The notes beneath the pieces are model-generated. The model saw only the letters and a program-made list of their open reading frames with translations, did not search any database and was not told the DNA's origin. A program made the position numbers and the translations under genes. From positions 930,001-994,000 of the forward strand of contig NZ_CP048115.1 in the NCBI RefSeq assembly GCF_010093045.1: a DNA stretch of 64,000 nucleotides, written 5' to 3'. Shown in pieces: positions 61,373 to 64,000 of the stretch (its first letter is position 1; the number at the start of each line of letters is the position of its first letter). Source of the stretch: Mucilaginibacter sp. 14171R-50 (GTDB lineage Bacteria > Bacteroidota > Bacteroidia > Sphingobacteriales > Sphingobacteriaceae).

Positions 61373-62976
61373 TAGTTGCAATTTGTTTGGTTAAATAAAT
61401 TAATCAATGCTTTAGGGTCTAAATTGATAATTGGTCCGCTTAGCGGATTGTTTGGTAAATTATTAAATTGGTTTAAAAAAGAGGTATATTGCTCTATAAA
61501 ATTGTTATAATCAGTTGTGCCTGATGTTAACTTGGGATATGAAGTAAAGTCATTTGTTAATCCTGCTAACCAATTTCGATAGCTGGTTTGCTGTTCAGGC
61601 GTTCCGTTTTGAAATGCCACAACTTCATTATTTACTATATCGCTAAATACGGCTTGCTCAAATTCGATATTTGAAAACCCTGGAGATGCTATTCCGGTGG
61701 ATGAATTTTTCCCGTAACCCGCAGTCCCACCCGGATAATACAGGTCTTGATAGCCATGAAACATTTCATGCTGTAATATATCGGCACGTGTGGCGGCATA
61801 ATCTGTTGTAAAAGAAATACTTTTATCAGTTGGACTATAACTTGCACTGCCATATCCAGTTTTAATGCAAAAGGTGTATCCGGAACCATCTTGATCAATA
61901 ATTTTATAAAGTGTGGCATTTGCACAATTTGCGCTCTTAAATTCCGCTATGGTGTTTTCAATTGTGGCTTTTTGCTGTGTAGTAATATCATCACAAAATT
62001 TAATAGTATCCTGTACGTTTATCACACAGCTGCCCTGATCGCCGCCCTGCACTAACCTGACCGCCTTTTTGCCGTTGATGGTAAGCGGTTCAAGAATAAT
62101 GGGCGGGGTGGGGTTTCCACCGGGTGGCGGGTTGGTTCCGGGAGGTGCCGGGCTTGATCCTGGTGGACATGGCGGACTGTACCCGCCGCTACTATCGTCG
62201 CCCTGCCCGGGGCAATAGGTAACATCCTGTGTAAATAACAGCACCTCCGGGTCGCAATATTCAAGCACATCCGAACTTGAATAATAGCAGGTCTGTTCGT
62301 ATATGCCGATCGTCCGCACCTCGCATCCGCCGGGTGCCGGCAATTTTAAAATTTGTGGCCCGGTTGGTTCTTCAACTGCAGGGGGCTCTCTACGACTGGC
62401 AAACGTTATTTCGCCGTTTTGATAAGCATTGCCATTTACAAATAATCCCTGTAAGGTGGTATAAAATATATTGCCGCTAAAGTTCCGCGGCACGGCCATA
62501 TAATGCACATTGTTAATGTTTACCCCCGGCTCGCCATGTATTTGCATTAAAGCGGCAACCAATTCGCCGTTACGCTTATTCTTTAGGATCAGCAGACGGG
62601 TCAGTCCGTTAATATTGCTGGTGCCATCAGTAGTAAAAAGTATTTTACGGGCGTACTGTGCCGGCGCTTCTACCACGTAATAATTGGTATCTACTGCGGT
62701 ACGGGCGCTATCCCAAAGCGGAGTAAAATCGGCTATCTTACTCAAAAAAGATGTTTCGGAGTTAAGTTTTATTTTGTTTGCCAGCGCAGTTTTGTTGCCA
62801 GCAAACCAGCTTTTTGCTTCGTTAACAGAAAGATGGGGGTTTGCTTCCGCAATATTAGCCTGTTGCCCTGCAAGCTGGATATCTTTACGGCAACTGTTTA
62901 TAACCAAAGCCATTGCCAATATTAAAATGGAGCACCAAACGGCTGTAATAAAACGGATAGGAGTAGGTTTTTTCAT
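61372..62976 (-). CDS. Modular lipoprotein with a zincin-like metallopeptidase domain
   Basis: 534 residues. A lipoprotein leader with VINSC is followed by an N-terminal region of about 190 residues (PHLSVNEAKSWF, FTPLWDSARTAV), a Cys- and Pro-rich linker (SPPCPPGSSPAPPGTNPPP) and a C-terminal domain with HEMFH (H403, E404, H407), the HExxH zinc-binding signature. A downstream Glu in FEQAVFSD could be the third ligand. It is likely displayed on the surface. Role unknown; a secreted protease or toxin-like effector are possibilities. Translationally coupled to a small lipoprotein. Confidence 0.75.
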   Translation of the reverse strand: MKKPTPIRFITAVWCSILILAMALVINSCRKDIQLAGQQANIAEANPHLSVNEAKSWFAGNKTALANKIKLNSETSFLSKIADFTPLWDSARTAVDTNYYVVEAPAQYARKILFTTDGTSNINGLTRLLILKNKRNGELVAALMQIHGEPGVNINNVHYMAVPRNFSGNIFYTTLQGLFVNGNAYQNGEITFASRREPPAVEEPTGPQILKLPAPGGCEVRTIGIYEQTCYYSSSDVLEYCDPEVLLFTQDVTYCPGQGDDSSGGYSPPCPPGSSPAPPGTNPPPGGNPTPPIILEPLTINGKKAVRLVQGGDQGSCVINVQDTIKFCDDITTQQKATIENTIAEFKSANCANATLYKIIDQDGSGYTFCIKTGYGSASYSPTDKSISFTTDYAATRADILQHEMFHGYQDLYYPGGTAGYGKNSSTGIASPGFSNIEFEQAVFSDIVNNEVVAFQNGTPEQQTSYRNWLAGLTNDFTSYPKLTSGTTDYNNFIEQYTSFLNQFNNLPNNPLSGPIINLDPKALINLFNQTNCN

Positions 62977-63142
62977 TTACTTGAGATGTGATAATATAGG
63001 TTAGGTTTTTAACGGCAACTATTGATTTGTCGTTATGCACAAGATATTAATAAATTTTGAAATAGCAATATTCCTGTCTTTCAAGCGTTGAAAGGAATGT
63101 TTTGCCATGCTGCACAGCGCAAAATAGGCCATCATTAAACAC

Positions 63143-63173
63143 TTGTAAATCAGAAAACTAATTTTTACATTTG
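63143..63173 (+). promoter_or_regulatory. Bacteroidota-type promoter of the TPR-like gene
   Basis: TTG (63143-63145), 20 nt, TACATTTG (63166-63173), 39 nt before the ATG at 63213. Spacing and boxes fit the consensus. Confidence 0.6.
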
Positions 63174-63212
63174 CATACCAGTTAATTTAACTATTCCCCC
63201 GCGAAACTATAC

Positions 63213-63839
63213 ATGCGATACATCATCTTAGTATTTCTTTGCGTTATCACCCTTTCGGCATCTGCCCAATGGTACCGCCTCGATTTTAAAAAGCACAAAA
63301 GATATCCGCTGATAGCGCAGGTTAAAGACCATTCGCTAAAAAAATTCCTGGCTGCTAAAACGCCTGCTTACAATCCTCAAAAACTTGCTTTGGTAGTTAT
63401 TCCGCCCAGCCAGTTCAGCCTGCAAATAAATGAGCGTATAGTAATGCGCGCCGCGCAGCATAACATGCGTTTCCGCGAGTATGCCCAGGCCAGCTATAAG
63501 TTCAGTGAGTTAGCGCAGATATATGTTTCGCAGAACCGCCTTTCGGAGGCTAAGTGGTATTACCTGCAAAGCATCCTTATTTCAAAACAACAAAACGATT
63601 TTAAACACACCATTGATAACTTGGTTAGCCTGGCTTTGATCAAGGCAGACCTGGGCGATATTACGCAGGCCCAGCAGGACCTTACCGAAGCGCGCGACCT
63701 GGCGCGCAATACCGGCCGCAATGCCGACGTTAAGATGATTGAAGGAAAGATAAAATTTGTGCAAAATAACAAAGTGTGGCTGCCAAAATCCGAACTGCGA
63801 TATGCTGAAGCTGTTGACGTTACGGCTAAATCAAAATAA
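63213..63839 (+). CDS. Secreted TPR-like protein
   Basis: 208 residues with a signal peptide ending near SASAQ. The C-terminal half has helix pairs consistent with tetratricopeptide repeats: YKFSELAQIYVSQNRLSEAKWYYLQSI, then LVSLALIKADLGDITQAQQDL. Such proteins act in protein-protein contacts in the envelope. No partner is evident. A hairpin follows about 90 bp after the stop. Confidence 0.75.
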   Translation: MRYIILVFLCVITLSASAQWYRLDFKKHKRYPLIAQVKDHSLKKFLAAKTPAYNPQKLALVVIPPSQFSLQINERIVMRAAQHNMRFREYAQASYKFSELAQIYVSQNRLSEAKWYYLQSILISKQQNDFKHTIDNLVSLALIKADLGDITQAQQDLTEARDLARNTGRNADVKMIEGKIKFVQNNKVWLPKSELRYAEAVDVTAKSK

Positions 63840-63929
63840 CGGCCTGTTTTTTGTAACATTTGCGTAAAATGCCGCTCATATAATAAAAACAAACCAACAT
63901 TATTGTATAATTGTTATTCAATATATTAG

Positions 63930-63958
63930 CGGGACGGCTTTGTGGCTGTCTCTTTTTT
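63930..63958 (+). terminator. Probable terminator near the right edge
   Basis: GGGACGGC and GCTGTCTC pair with two G-T wobbles around a short loop, followed by seven T residues. Confidence 0.55.
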
Positions 63959-64000
63959 TATTGTATAAATTAAAACAGGCACAAGTATTGATGTTTCACA

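Overview
This window looks like a chromosomal segment of a Bacteroidota member of the Sphingobacteriaceae, most like Mucilaginibacter or Pedobacter. That placement is inferred from the gene families: DUF5687 ABC permease, outer-membrane beta-barrel family, many secreted glycoside hydrolases and lipoproteins. It is also supported by promoter-like TAnnTTTG boxes, the Bacteroidota -7 element, and by weak Shine-Dalgarno signals. No rRNA, prophage, transposase or CRISPR array was seen. About 45 protein genes and one tRNA are supported.

Layout. 1-3.4 kb: end of an outer-membrane beta-barrel protein, a single-domain response regulator, a small lipoprotein and a YifB/ComM AAA protein. 3.7-7.8 kb: a GH42-like glycosidase, a secreted DUF5077/DUF3472 protein, a DUF1801 and a VOC protein. 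7.9-10.8 kb: a bacteriophytochrome histidine kinase converging on and overlapping a heme oxygenase, which would make its biliverdin chromophore. 11.1-17.5 kb: a secreted GH3 / carboxylesterase / GH78 rhamnosidase run, likely for plant glycosides. 17.9-27.1 kb: a co-directional pentose phosphate run of ROK glucokinase, transketolase, rpiA, transaldolase, a HAD phosphatase, gnd, zwf and pgl. 27.2-31 kb: gltX and two glycosyltransferase-like proteins. 31.1-33.9 kb: a clan GH-A glycosidase and an SGNH esterase. 34-36.5 kb: der, era and the initiator tRNA, with a palindromic promoter region between era and the tRNA. 36.6-45.3 kb: hydrolases, a DUF1624 membrane protein, lipoproteins, a TlpA-like thioredoxin, a BamA-type barrel protein and exonuclease III. 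45.5-48.6 kb: a large UvrD helicase with a PD-(D/E)XK Fe-S nuclease domain. 48.6-50.6 kb: an AT-rich accessory patch with an unknown 239-aa protein and a 39-aa basic protein. 50.6-55.5 kb: GNAT, ABC ATPase and DUF5687 permease, rarA, alkA. 55.7-60.3 kb: a complete cyanophycin locus, with cphA divergent from cphB and isoaspartyl peptidase. 60.3-63 kb: a zincin-like lipoprotein, a small lipoprotein and a decayed paralogue of the latter. 63.2 kb: a TPR-like secreted protein.

The strongest functional units are the pentose phosphate cluster, the cyanophycin cluster (synthesis, depolymerisation, dipeptide cleavage) and the phytochrome/heme oxygenase pair. Intergenic spaces carry several families of inverted repeats, including a 27-nt unit found three times without mismatch. 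The least explained parts are the 48.6-50.6 kb patch and the 60.3-63 kb lipoprotein locus.
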